Below, piece by piece: positions 1 through 8,856 of a stretch of DNA of 64,000 nucleotides (position 1 is the first letter of the stretch; every line of letters starts with the position of its first letter). Made by a program: the position numbers and the translations under genes. The DNA is taken from the NCBI RefSeq assembly GCF_000716535.1, contig NZ_JNWV01000013.1:124001-188000 (forward strand), written 5' to 3'. The notes under the pieces were generated by a model. That model was given only the letters and a program-made list of their open reading frames with translations. It was not told where the DNA came from and ran no database searches. The stretch comes from Streptomyces flaveolus (GTDB lineage: Bacteria > Actinomycetota > Actinomycetes > Streptomycetales > Streptomycetaceae).

Positions 1-533
1 CCAGTGCCCTCGGCGGCGTGCTCGCCGTGCTGGCCTGCGCCTACCTGGCGGCCACCTACCTGACGGTGGCCGCCCGGCGGCACGGGGACCCGCGCCTGTC
101 CCGGTACTTCCGCGACCGTGCCCTCGCGGCGGGCGTCGTCACCGGCGCCGTCAGCATCGCGGGGATCTTCGTCCTGCGGGCGGACGCCCCCCGCCTGTTC
201 CACCAGCTCAGCCACCGCGCCCTGCCGCTCGCCCTGCTCGCGGTGCTCTGCGGCCTGCTGGGCCTGGCCCTGCTGCGCGCCGAGCGGACCCGGGGTCTGC
301 GTGCGACAGCGGCGGCGGCCGTCGCGCTGATCGTCAGCGGCTGGGGCGTCTCCCAGTACCCCTACCTCCTCGGCACCCACCTGCCGGTCGAGGACGCGGC
401 GGCACCGCACGCCACCCTCGCCGTGCTCGTCGGCGTCGCCTGCGCCGCGGGCATCCTCATCCTGCCGTCCCTGGTCCTGCTGTTCCGGGTCATGGGACGC
501 GTCGACGTCGCGGACCCGGCCTCGCACGACTGA
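1..533 (+). CDS. cydB: Cytochrome bd oxidase subunit II, C-terminal part
   Basis: Partial gene: the frame is open from the left edge and only about the last 176 residues are present. The protein is very hydrophobic, with about four membrane segments, and contains the segment WGVSQYPYLL near the middle, typical of the second subunit of cytochrome bd quinol oxidase. That membrane enzyme oxidises quinol and reduces oxygen to water with high affinity. The gene ends at a TGA with no clear terminator. cydA would be expected just upstream, outside the window. The family call rests on the hydrophobic pattern and this motif; the haem-binding subunit cannot be checked here. Confidence 0.8.
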   Translation, partial: SALGGVLAVLACAYLAATYLTVAARRHGDPRLSRYFRDRALAAGVVTGAVSIAGIFVLRADAPRLFHQLSHRALPLALLAVLCGLLGLALLRAERTRGLRATAAAAVALIVSGWGVSQYPYLLGTHLPVEDAAAPHATLAVLVGVACAAGILILPSLVLLFRVMGRVDVADPASHD

Positions 534-940
534 CGAGTCGGCGCGTGAGGGTGGATGGGTCGCGCTGTCCTGTTCGCGCGCCGTTCTTCCGGTGTCGAGG
601 AGCCGGTCTCGCCTGCGGCGTTCGCGGTGGGCGAGGGCGTGCTCGACGGTGATGCGATCGGTTTTCCGCTTCTTCTTGCCCGGGACGCGGAGACATGTAT
701 GCCGTACGGCTCCGGCAACCTCTTCGCCCAGCGGTGCCCTCGGGCGACGTCGTCTGAGTGCGCCGCGAGAGCGGATGACCCGTCGGCCAGGGACCAACTC
801 GCGCGCCTCAGTGCCGAGTTGGAGGAAGGTGTTCGTCCAGGGAGTCGCGCATCATACGGCCAAGTACCGGCGTTTCCAAGTCCTTTACATGCCTCCTCAA
901 AGGTGGTCGGATCTGATCGATCACCGATCATGGAGGACAT
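534..940. other. Intergenic stretch, possibly with a transposase relic
   Basis: About 400 bases between cydB and the subtilase with no convincing intact gene. Frames on either strand lack a ribosome binding site or a recognisable domain. The left half may hold a decayed transposase fragment on the minus strand (see the pseudogene entry). The right end supplies the GGAGG ribosome binding site of the subtilase at 932-936. Confidence 0.5.
541..760 (-). pseudogene. Possible transposase C-terminal relic
   Basis: One minus-strand frame reads, without a start codon, RVPGKKKRKTDRITVEHALA followed by a basic Arg-rich helix and RLLDTGRTAREQ. The TVEHALAH-type segment followed by basic residues resembles the C-terminal end of DDE transposases of the IS5/IS4 kind. 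No N-terminal catalytic region, start codon, terminal inverted repeat or target duplication was found, so at most it is a short relic. The alternative is chance similarity in an Arg-rich high-GC frame. Confidence 0.25.
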
Positions 941-3900
941 GTGAACGTCCGTTTCTCCCGGGTACGCACAACATCGGCGGCTGCCCTTCTGGTGGCCGCC
1001 CTGGGCGTTCCGGCAGCGGCCCACGGTGCCGAGTCCCCGCCCCCACCCCGTGTTTCCCCGTCCGCACTCGGCGGTTCCCGCAGCGCCACGCTCGCGGTGA
1101 CGTTGATCACCGGCGACAAGGTGACGGTCACTCGAGGGCCGGGACACACCGTGTCGGTCGAGACGGTCGAGCGTCCGCCGGGAGCCGCCGGATCAATCCG
1201 TGTCGCCGTGGAGGACGGTGACACGTATGTGTACCCGGACGAGGCCATGGCCTACATCGCGACCGGCAGGCTCGACCGGCAGCTCTTCAACGTCACACAG
1301 TTGGTGGCCCAGGGCTACGACGACGCCCACACCAGCGTCCTCCCCCTGATCATGACTCACCCGCAGGGCACGTCCGCTGCCAAGGAAACCGAGCTGCCGG
1401 GTGCGAGGACCACGCGGGAGCTTCCGTCCATCGGCGCCCGGGCCGTGCGCGCGCAGCGCTCGAAGGCCGCCGCCCTCTGGTCGGCTCTCACCGGCACCGC
1501 GGGCCGGAACGCCTCGCCGTCGACGGCACGGGCCGGCGGTGGCCCGGACGCCGCCGCACCCTCGCTCGCCGCCGGCGTCGGCAAGGTGTGGCTCGACGGC
1601 AAGGCGCGGTCGGCCCTGGCCGATACGACGGCGCAGATCGGCGCTCCCGAGGCATGGGCCGCTGGGGGCACCGGTGCGGGCGTGCGAGTCGCCGTGCTGG
1701 ACTCCGGGGTCGACACCACCCATCCCGACCTCGCCCCCCGCATCGTGGGGTCCCGGAGTTTCATCGCGGGTGAGGACGTCATCGACCGGGTCGGCCACGG
1801 CACGCACACCGCCTCCACCGTCGCCGGGACCGGCGCCGCCTCCGGCGGAAAGGAACGAGGGGTCGCTCCCGGTGCCGATCTGCTGGTCGGCAAGGTCCTC
1901 GACGACACCGGCACCGGTCAGACGTCGGGGATCATCGCGGGCATGGAGTGGGCGGCACGGACCGAACACGCCAAGGTGATCAACATGAGCCTGGGCACGC
2001 CGGTGTACCACACCCAGGACGATCCCCTGAGCCAGGCGGTCAACCAGCTCAGCGCCGAGACGGGTGCCCTCTTCGTCATCGCGGCGGGCAACTCCGGGAA
2101 CGGCCCCTACAGCGTGAGCGCGCCGGGAACCGCGGACGCCGCCCTCACCGTGGGCGCGGTGGACACCTCCGACCGCCTCGCCGACTTCTCCAGCACCGGA
2201 CCGCGGCTGAACGACGACGCCCTCAAGCCCGACATGACCGCTCCCGGCGTGGACGTGCTGGCCGCGCGCTCGCAGTACTCGCAAGGGGGCGACGGCTACT
2301 ACGTCTCCGAGAGCGGTACCTCGATGGCGGCGCCTCATGTCGCCGGGGCCGCGGTCCTGCTGGCCCAGAAGCATCCGCGGTGGACGGGTCAGGAGATCAA
2401 GGACGCGCTGATGAGCACCAGCGCGCCGACCCCCGCCTACAGTCCGTACCAGGCCGGAGCCGGACGCCTGGACGTCGCCGCCGCCTACCTCCGTGACCAG
2501 GTCATCGCCAGCGGGTCCGTGGACGCCGGACTCGTTCGCTGGTCGGCGGACGGCGAGCGCGAGCCGGTCACGCGGCGGATCACCTACCGCAACACCACGG
2601 ACCGCCCCATCACGCTGCGGCTCTCGACCGACCGCGGCACTTCGCCCGCCGGGGTGTTCACCCTGGCGGCCTCCCAGGTCACGGTTCCGGCGCGGGGCAC
2701 CTCCACGGTCGGCCTCGTCGCGGACCCGGCGGGACTGGCGCCGGGCCAGTACGCCGCGCAGGTCACCGCGCGTTCCGGGGACGGTGCCGTCCACACGGCC
2801 GTGGGCATGTCCGTCGAGTCCGAGAAACATGCACTGACGATCCATCTGAAGGACCGGTTCGGCAAGCCCGTCAGCAACGACGTGGAGATCACCGGGGCGG
2901 ACGGCAGGACCACCGTCATGTGGGTACCGGACGGAACGCTCACCGCCCGCTTGGCCCCCGGCTCGTACACGGTCGTGTCCACACTGGACGTGACGGGCGG
3001 CCACGGCCCCCACTCCCTCGGGTACGCGGTGCTGACCGCTCCCGAACTCGTCCTGACGGGCGACCGGGAGCTCGTGCTCGACGCGTCGCGCGTACGCCGG
3101 GTCAAGGTGGACACGCCCAAGCCCGCGTCCGTCACCACCAGCAGGATCGACCTCTTCCGCTCCTTCACCTCCGGCGAGCCGACGCCCAGCGACGGGCACG
3201 CCCTGCACGAGGTCCTCATGCCCTCGGCCGCCTACGACAGCCTGTGGGCCCTTCCCACCAAGGGCACTGTGAAGAAGGGCAGTTTCGTCTTCACCACCCG
3301 GATCCGGGCCGAGCAGACACCCCTGAAGATCACGTACGGCGGGCACAGCCTCGACGAAACCCTGCTGGTGCAGCCGGGGAGCCACCCGTTTCCGGACGGC
3401 ACCACACACGTCGACGCCGTCTTCGCCGGCACCGGCACGCCCGACGAGTACACCGGCCTGGACGTCCGCGGGAAGGCCGTGGTCGTCCGCGGCGGCGCCG
3501 GGGCAGCCCCCGCGGACCAGGCAGCCGCAGCGCACGCCGCGGGTGCGGCGATGCTCCTGGTGGTCAACGACGGCGACGGCCGCGGGATCGACTGGTACGG
3601 CGAGCCGGACGGCAGGACGACCGGGCGGATCCCCGTCACCTCGGTCACCCAGGACGCGGGCGGTGAACTGATCAGGAGGACCGAGGACGCCGGGAAGAGC
3701 CGGGTGAGGCTGGCGGTCGTCGCCCACCCCTCGCCGGAGTACCTGTACGACCTGGCCGACTACCACCGGGGAGGGGTGCCCGACGACCCGTCCGCGGCGA
3801 CGGATCCCGGCAGCCTCGCGCGCATCGAGAACGACTTCGCCCCGCCCGCCGGCAAGCAGGTCACGGAGAGCCGGGAGGACAGTCCGCCGTACGAATACTG

Positions 3901-4753
3901 GCCGGCCGCCTACCCCTACGCCGGGTTCGGGATGACGCGCGTGCCCCGGTTCCCGCGCGAGCCGGTCGCCCCGGGACACCGCACCGACTGGGTGTCCGCC
4001 GGACACGGCGTCAAGTGGCAGCAGTACGCGGACATCGCCGGCTGGTCGACCTTCACCGACGTGGTGGGCTACCGGCCGGGCAGCGTGCGGAACGAACGCT
4101 GGTTCGGTCCCGTCACACGGCCCCGGATGGTCGGCTTCGAGGTCCCGCACCGGGTCGGGAACGCCCTGGGCGGCATGCTCGCGGGCTTCGGCGACGGCGG
4201 ATCCGCCCACAGCGGTGACTCGAACCTGATGTCGCGCAGCTTCTCGCTCTACCAGGGAGACACCCTGCTGATGCGGAACGGAGCACGGCCCGACTTCGGA
4301 GTGGGTGATCTGGCCCCGGAGAAACTGCCGTACCGACTCGTCGCCGACACGGAGGCGGACACCGATCTCCTTCCGTACTCCAGGACCACGCACACCGAGT
4401 GGACCTTCCTCTCCGGCAGCGCGGACGATCAGGTCATTCCGTTGGTCCAGCTCGACTACGGAACGGACGTGGACCTCGCGGGGCGGGCCAAGCGCACCTC
4501 GCTGTTCTCCGTCAGGCCCGTCGTCGTCGGCAGCGACGCCGCCAAGGACGCGGTCTCCTCGGTCCGACTCGAGGTGTCCTACGACGACGGGGCGTCCTGG
4601 CGGCGGCAGGAACTGAAGCGGAACAAGGATGCCTGGCAGACGCTGCTGCACGCCCCGTCCCGGGCCGGCTACGTGTCCTTCCGCGTCACCGCCGAGCAGC
4701 GCGACGGCGGCGGCGTCACCCAGACCATCACACGGGCCTTCGGCCTGCGATGA
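941..4753 (+). CDS. Secreted S8 family (subtilisin-like) serine protease, 1270 aa
   Basis: GTG start preceded by GGAGG. Residues 1-29 form a Sec signal peptide ending near AHGA, followed by a propeptide-like region to about residue 230. The subtilase domain shows all three catalytic motifs: Asp254 in VAVLDSGVD, His286 in GHGTHTA and Ser461 in SGTSMAAPHVAGA, with the oxyanion Asn in AAGNSGN. After residue 530 the protein continues with beta-rich domains, including a protease-associated-like segment at about 815-915. The enzyme should be exported and cleave extracellular proteins. Its length is normal for large multidomain actinobacterial subtilases. It is a single-gene unit followed by a hairpin. 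Substrate specificity cannot be read. Confidence 0.93.
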   Translation: MNVRFSRVRTTSAAALLVAALGVPAAAHGAESPPPPRVSPSALGGSRSATLAVTLITGDKVTVTRGPGHTVSVETVERPPGAAGSIRVAVEDGDTYVYPDEAMAYIATGRLDRQLFNVTQLVAQGYDDAHTSVLPLIMTHPQGTSAAKETELPGARTTRELPSIGARAVRAQRSKAAALWSALTGTAGRNASPSTARAGGGPDAAAPSLAAGVGKVWLDGKARSALADTTAQIGAPEAWAAGGTGAGVRVAVLDSGVDTTHPDLAPRIVGSRSFIAGEDVIDRVGHGTHTASTVAGTGAASGGKERGVAPGADLLVGKVLDDTGTGQTSGIIAGMEWAARTEHAKVINMSLGTPVYHTQDDPLSQAVNQLSAETGALFVIAAGNSGNGPYSVSAPGTADAALTVGAVDTSDRLADFSSTGPRLNDDALKPDMTAPGVDVLAARSQYSQGGDGYYVSESGTSMAAPHVAGAAVLLAQKHPRWTGQEIKDALMSTSAPTPAYSPYQAGAGRLDVAAAYLRDQVIASGSVDAGLVRWSADGEREPVTRRITYRNTTDRPITLRLSTDRGTSPAGVFTLAASQVTVPARGTSTVGLVADPAGLAPGQYAAQVTARSGDGAVHTAVGMSVESEKHALTIHLKDRFGKPVSNDVEITGADGRTTVMWVPDGTLTARLAPGSYTVVSTLDVTGGHGPHSLGYAVLTAPELVLTGDRELVLDASRVRRVKVDTPKPASVTTSRIDLFRSFTSGEPTPSDGHALHEVLMPSAAYDSLWALPTKGTVKKGSFVFTTRIRAEQTPLKITYGGHSLDETLLVQPGSHPFPDGTTHVDAVFAGTGTPDEYTGLDVRGKAVVVRGGAGAAPADQAAAAHAAGAAMLLVVNDGDGRGIDWYGEPDGRTTGRIPVTSVTQDAGGELIRRTEDAGKSRVRLAVVAHPSPEYLYDLADYHRGGVPDDPSAATDPGSLARIENDFAPPAGKQVTESREDSPPYEYWPAAYPYAGFGMTRVPRFPREPVAPGHRTDWVSAGHGVKWQQYADIAGWSTFTDVVGYRPGSVRNERWFGPVTRPRMVGFEVPHRVGNALGGMLAGFGDGGSAHSGDSNLMSRSFSLYQGDTLLMRNGARPDFGVGDLAPEKLPYRLVADTEADTDLLPYSRTTHTEWTFLSGSADDQVIPLVQLDYGTDVDLAGRAKRTSLFSVRPVVVGSDAAKDAVSSVRLEVSYDDGASWRRQELKRNKDAWQTLLHAPSRAGYVSFRVTAEQRDGGGVTQTITRAFGLR

Positions 4754-4770
4754 CCTAGGCCAGGCGGCAG

Positions 4771-4800
4771 GTGTCCCACTTCTCACGAGGCGTGGGACAC
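4771..4800. terminator. Hairpin between convergent genes
   Basis: Perfect 9-bp inverted repeat GTGTCCCAC / GTGGGACAC (4771-4779 and 4792-4800) with a 12-base loop, between the ends of the subtilase and the convergent LLM oxidoreductase. It probably terminates both; there is no U-tract, as is usual in Streptomyces. Confidence 0.7.
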
Positions 4801-4858
4801 CGGACCGGCGGCGAGGCCGCTGCACTGCTCGGGCTCCGGAAGGGGCCCGAGCCGTGGG

Positions 4859-5761
4859 TTACTCGGCGGGCAGCAGCGTGAGCAGCTCGCGCGCGTACGC
4901 GAGGGACTCCTCCACCGTGTCCACCTCGTACATGGTGTCCACCATGTAGTGCTCGATGCCCGTCCGGTCGTGCACGGAACGGATCGCGTCCGCCACCGCC
5001 CGCGCACCCGTGCCCGTGGAGACGTTGACCCGCAGCACGGTGTCGATGTCCCCCGGCTCCCGGCCGGCGGCACGCGCCCACGTGTCGAGCTGCGCCCGCT
5101 GGGCGGTCAGGCCGTCGGTGTCCATGTACTCCGGCACCACGCACAGCGGCAGCCACCCGTCCGCGCGCCGTGCGACCCGGCGCAGCGCCCGCTCGGAGAG
5201 GGCGCCCAGATACACCGGGGGACGCGGCAGCCGGGCGGGTTTGAGCGGGGCGTGGTGCCGGGGCACCGACAGCAGGGTCCCGGAGTACTCGGCGGGGTCC
5301 TCGGTCCACACGGCGTCGAGCGCGTCGAGCAGTTCGTCCAGCAGGGCCCCGCGCCGGCCGAAGTCCCGCCCCGCGGCCTCGTACTCCTCCGGCGACCAGC
5401 CGATGCCGAACCCGGGCAGCAGCCGGCCGCCGCTGATCAGGTCGATGGTGGTCAGCGCCCGCGCCAGCTGCACGGGCGGATACAGGGGTGCGATGAGCAC
5501 ATGTGAACCGAGCAGCACCCGTTCGGTCGCGGCGGCGGCCACCCCGAGGAGTACGAAGGGGTCGGCGGCCGGGTTGAGCTCCGGCGGAATGGTGGTGCCC
5601 TGCCCGCCGTAGCCGACGCTGGGCCGCACCGCCGCCAGATTGCGGTCGCCGACCCAGAGGCTCGCGGCACCGGCCCGTTCCACCTCCCGCGCGAATTCCG
5701 CGACCCGGGCGACCTCGAACGCCTGACGGTGGAACTGGGGGAGTGCGAATCCGATGCGCAT
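4859..5761 (-). CDS. LLM-class (luciferase-like, F420-dependent) oxidoreductase
   Basis: 300 aa starting MRIGFALPQF, a typical luciferase-like monooxygenase opening. The TIM-barrel signatures LWVGD, TTIDLISGGRLLPGFGIGW and VYLGALSERAL follow in the family order. Actinobacterial members generally use coenzyme F420 or flavin for hydride transfer; the substrate is unknown. The ATG start has only a weak upstream GAAGG. The gene is divergent from the DyP/encapsulin pair across a 205-base gap and convergent with the subtilase. A second, more distant LLM protein is in the biosynthetic cluster. Confidence 0.85.
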   Translation of the reverse strand: MRIGFALPQFHRQAFEVARVAEFAREVERAGAASLWVGDRNLAAVRPSVGYGGQGTTIPPELNPAADPFVLLGVAAAATERVLLGSHVLIAPLYPPVQLARALTTIDLISGGRLLPGFGIGWSPEEYEAAGRDFGRRGALLDELLDALDAVWTEDPAEYSGTLLSVPRHHAPLKPARLPRPPVYLGALSERALRRVARRADGWLPLCVVPEYMDTDGLTAQRAQLDTWARAAGREPGDIDTVLRVNVSTGTGARAVADAIRSVHDRTGIEHYMVDTMYEVDTVEESLAYARELLTLLPAE

Positions 5762-5821
5762 GACTGCCTTCGCGGGGTGGGGGTGCTGGGTGGGCCCACC
5801 CTACACATGTCCGCTGAGGCA

Positions 5822-5833
5822 TGTACCGGTACA
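5822..5833. promoter_or_regulatory. 12-bp palindrome in divergent promoter region
   Basis: The perfect palindrome TGTACCGGTACA lies in the 205-base divergent gap between the LLM oxidoreductase and the DyP peroxidase. Its position fits an operator for one or both genes; no regulator can be assigned. Confidence 0.4.
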
Positions 5834-5966
5834 CACGTATGTCACTGGCCGCACAAGGTGTCTGCCCACGTCAGTGCGAGCTGTCGCGCGCGGGCCACGG
5901 GTTCGACCTAGAGTGAGGCATCCACGCATTCGTCCGTCGCCGACTCGGCTGGGAAGGGTATGACGC

Positions 5967-7007
5967 ATGGCCCAAGACGTTCCCGAACCGGTGCCCCAGA
6001 TGGTCCTGTCCCCGCTGACCAGCGCGGCGATCTTCCTGGTGGTCACCATCGACAGCGGCGGCGAGACCACGGTCCGTGAGCTGCTGTCCGACGTCGGCTC
6101 ACTGGAACGGGCCGTGGGCTTCCGCGCCCAGCCCGAGGGCCGGCTCAGCTGTGTCACCAGTATCGGCTCACACGCCTGGGACCGCCTGTTCACCGGGCCG
6201 CGCCCGGCAGGGCTGCACCCCTTCCGGGAACTGAGGGGACCGGTGCACCGGGCCGTGTCCACCCCCGGCGACCTGCTCTTCCACATCCGCGCCGCGCGGC
6301 TCGACCTGTGCTTCGCGCTGGCCACGGAGATCATGAGCCGGCTGCGCGGCGCGGTCACGGTCCAGGACGAGGTGCAGGGCTTCAAGTACTTCGACGAACG
6401 CGACCTGCTCGGGTTCGTGGACGGCACGGAGAACCCGACGGGTGCCGCGGCCCGCGCGGCCGTCCTCGTCGGCGACGAGGACCCGCCGTTCGCGGGCGGC
6501 AGCTACGTCGTCGTACAGAAGTACCTGCACGACCTGGAGGCCTGGGAGGCCCTGCCGGTCGAGGCGCAGGAGCGGGTGATCGGCCGGCGCAAGCTGTCCG
6601 ACGTGGAACTCGCCGACGACGTCAAGCCGGCCGACTCGCACGTCGCCCTCACCACCGTCACCGACCCGGACGGCACCGAACACGAGATCCTGCGCGACAA
6701 CATGCCCTTCGGCGCGGCGGGCCGCGGGGAGTTCGGCACCTACTTCATCGGCTACGCCCGCACCCCCGAGGTGACGGAGACGATGCTGGAGCGGATGTTC
6801 CTGGGCACGGAGTCGGCACCGCACGACCGGATCCTGGACTTCTCCACCGCGGTCACCGGCTCCCTGTTCTTCACACCCCCCGCGGACTTCCTCGAAGACC
6901 TCCCCGAGCCTCCGGCCGCCGGGGCCGTCACACCGACCGACAGCCAGGTCCGATCCTCCGGGTCCTCCCTCGGGATCGGCAGCATGAAGCGGAGCCTTGC
7001 CCGATGA
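5967..7007 (+). CDS. DyP-type haem peroxidase, encapsulin cargo
   Basis: 346 aa with ATG preceded by GGGAAGGG. Family motifs are present: the GxxDG-type segment GFVDGTEN with distal Asp152, proximal haem His225 in SHVALTT, and distal Arg243 in LRDNMPFG. The last residues, about 333-343 (SSLGIGSMKRS), match the known C-terminal cargo-loading peptide that directs DyP enzymes into encapsulin shells, joined by a flexible Pro/Ala/Ser linker from about 311. The enzyme oxidises dyes, phenolics or other substrates with hydrogen peroxide. The downstream encapsulin gene overlaps its stop codon (ATGA), so the two are translationally coupled. Confidence 0.95.
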   Translation: MAQDVPEPVPQMVLSPLTSAAIFLVVTIDSGGETTVRELLSDVGSLERAVGFRAQPEGRLSCVTSIGSHAWDRLFTGPRPAGLHPFRELRGPVHRAVSTPGDLLFHIRAARLDLCFALATEIMSRLRGAVTVQDEVQGFKYFDERDLLGFVDGTENPTGAAARAAVLVGDEDPPFAGGSYVVVQKYLHDLEAWEALPVEAQERVIGRRKLSDVELADDVKPADSHVALTTVTDPDGTEHEILRDNMPFGAAGRGEFGTYFIGYARTPEVTETMLERMFLGTESAPHDRILDFSTAVTGSLFFTPPADFLEDLPEPPAAGAVTPTDSQVRSSGSSLGIGSMKRSLAR

Positions 7008-7816
7008 ACAATCTGCACCGTGAACTCGCGCCCGTCTCCGATGCCGCGTGGGCGGACCTGGAGGAGGAGGCCCGCCGCACCTTCAAGCGCCATGTCGCGG
7101 CCCGTCGCATCGTCGACGTCCCCGAACCGGGCGGCGTCGCGCTCGCCGGCGTGGGCACCGGTCACCTGGACGCCGTCGACACCCCCGCGGACGGGGTCAT
7201 CGCGCACACCCGCCGCTTCCAGCCGCTGGTCGAACTGCGCGTGCCGTTCACCGTGGACCGCCGGCAGGTGGACGACGTCGCCCGGGGCGCCAAGGACGCC
7301 GACTGGCAGCCGGTGAAGGACGCGGCCCGGCGGCTGGCGTTCGCCGAGGACCGGGCCGTGTTCGAGGGCTACCCGGCGGCCGGGATCACCGGACTGCGGG
7401 CGAGCTCCTCCAATCCGGCGCTGACGCTCCCCGCCGACGTGCGCGACTACCCGGACGCCATCAGCCAGGCGGTGACGGCCCTGCGCCTGGCCGGCGTGGA
7501 CGGCGCCTACACACTGGCGCTGAGCGCGGAGGCGTACACGGCCGTCAGCGAGACCTCCGACCACGGCTACCCGGTCATCAAGCACCTCGCCCGGCTGCTC
7601 GACGGCGACATCGTCTGGGCGCCCGCGATCGACGGCGCCTTCCTGCTCTCCACCCGCGGCGGCGACTTCGAACTGCGCCTCGGCCAGGACGTGTCGATCG
7701 GCTACCTGTCGCACGACGCGACGAGCGTCACGCTGTACTTCCAGGAGACCCTGACCTTCCTGGCGTACACCAGCGAGGCCGTGGTGGCCCTGTCACCGGC
7801 CTCGGCCGGCGCCTGA
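7004..7816 (+). CDS. Family 1 encapsulin shell protein
   Basis: 270 aa. The N-terminal MNNLHRELAPVSDAAWADLEEEA and the HK97-like segments RRFQPLVELRVPFTVDRR, GASWQPVKDAA-like DADWQPVKDAARRLAFAEDRAVFEGY and GQDVSIGYLSHDATSVTLYFQETLTF are diagnostic of encapsulin capsid proteins. These self-assemble into icosahedral cytoplasmic compartments (T=1 is usual for this size). The ATG overlaps the stop of the DyP gene, and that protein carries the matching targeting peptide, so the pair should form a peroxidase nanocompartment. A strong hairpin terminator follows directly. Confidence 0.95.
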   Translation: MNNLHRELAPVSDAAWADLEEEARRTFKRHVAARRIVDVPEPGGVALAGVGTGHLDAVDTPADGVIAHTRRFQPLVELRVPFTVDRRQVDDVARGAKDADWQPVKDAARRLAFAEDRAVFEGYPAAGITGLRASSSNPALTLPADVRDYPDAISQAVTALRLAGVDGAYTLALSAEAYTAVSETSDHGYPVIKHLARLLDGDIVWAPAIDGAFLLSTRGGDFELRLGQDVSIGYLSHDATSVTLYFQETLTFLAYTSEAVVALSPASAGA

Positions 7817-7823
7817 CGCGCGA

Positions 7824-7858
7824 GCGGCACCGGGTGGACGGCGGCCACCCGGTGCCGC
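7824..7858 (+). terminator. Strong hairpin terminator after encapsulin
   Basis: Perfect 14-bp inverted repeat GCGGCACCGGGTGG / CCACCCGGTGCCGC (7824-7837 and 7845-7858) with a 7-base loop, starting 8 bases after the encapsulin stop. Confidence 0.85.
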
Positions 7859-8023
7859 GCTGTCCCCGGCGGCAGCACTGTTCTCGGCGGGAGCGTCCCG
7901 CCCGGTCCGCGCGAGACGGGTCGAGCAGGCCCGTCGGCCGCGGTGCCGCGCGACCCGGGATCCGCGCGCCCGGCACCGCGGGCATCGCTCCGGCGGCGTG
8001 CCCCCCACGGCACCGTCGTCGCG

Positions 8024-8773
8024 TCATTCCGCCCCGGTCGGCACCGGCAGGACGGCACGGACCGTGGTGCCCGCGGCCGAGGAACACGTCACCGTCAGCG
8101 TCCCCTCCAGCAGGGTGACGCACTCCGTCATCGCCGCCACCCGGGCGTCGGCACCCGGTCCGCGCGGCGGACACGCGTCGCTGACCACGCTCACCACGAG
8201 GGCGGAGCCGATACGTGTGAGCTCGACCTCGGCGCGGCCCGCGCCGGAGTCCCGCACCGCGTGGGCCAGCGCCTCCGCGACCAGGAAGTACACATGGGTC
8301 TCCACCGCGCATGGCAGCCGGCCGGTCCGGTCGGGGCGGACGGTGACGGTGACGGGAACCGGGCTCGCCGCCGCGAGCGCGGCGACGGCCGGGCCCAGTC
8401 CGCGCAGCTGGAGCACCTGCGGACACAGCCCCGCCGCCACCTCCCGGACCTGTGCGAGCGCCGTCTCGGCATCCCGGATCGCGCCGTCGAGGAGTCCGGC
8501 GGCGGTCGGCGTGGCCGCCTCGCCCAGTTGCTCACGCGCCATGCGCAAACCGAGCAGCAGGGACACCAGCCGCTCCTGGGTCCCGTCCCGCAACAGGTGC
8601 GCGGCCTGCCGACGCCGGTGGGCCGCGGCGTCGGCGGCGGGCAGTGCGGCGGCCCGTGCGGCGGTGAGTGCCGGGGCGTCGGCGGCGGGCGGTGCCGTGG
8701 CGTCCGTGCCCTTCGGCGCGACGCCCTGGCTGGGTGTCACGTTCTCGGCGATCGACTGCGGTGAAGCCGTCAT
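8024..8773 (-). CDS. Degenerate NarL-type histidine-kinase-like protein (probable pseudokinase)
   Basis: 249 aa from the ATG at 8773, chosen because AAGGTGA lies 6 bases upstream; an in-frame codon 20 residues earlier lacks this. An Ala/Pro-rich, non-membrane N-terminus is followed by a HisKA_3-like helix reading LLRDGTQERLVSLLLGLR and an ATPase-like domain (VAEALAHAVRDS). In active members the helix reads HDGxQxRL; here the phosphoacceptor His is Arg62. The N-box Asn is replaced by His, and no clear DxGxG motif remains. It may be an ATP-binding or dimerising adaptor rather than a kinase. No response regulator is adjacent. The DNA-level reading of CGG for Arg62 is unambiguous. Confidence 0.7.
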   Translation of the reverse strand: MTASPQSIAENVTPSQGVAPKGTDATAPPAADAPALTAARAAALPAADAAAHRRRQAAHLLRDGTQERLVSLLLGLRMAREQLGEAATPTAAGLLDGAIRDAETALAQVREVAAGLCPQVLQLRGLGPAVAALAAASPVPVTVTVRPDRTGRLPCAVETHVYFLVAEALAHAVRDSGAGRAEVELTRIGSALVVSVVSDACPPRGPGADARVAAMTECVTLLEGTLTVTCSSAAGTTVRAVLPVPTGAE

Positions 8774-8856
8774 GAAAGTCACCTTGGCACCGGCAGCCCG
8801 GTGACGACAGGAGTCCCCGCCGTATGACCTCATAAGCTCCGTTTATGAGCGACAGG

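Noticed and set aside
555..944. Two short plus-strand frames between cydB and the subtilase
   Set aside because: No ribosome binding site, no homology pattern and weak codon bias; they run into the subtilase start.
1193..4825. Very long open frame (1210 codons) antisense to the subtilase
   Set aside because: It is the GC-bias shadow of the real gene; its protein is Arg/Gly/Val-rich with no domain, while the plus-strand frame has a signal peptide and a full catalytic triad.
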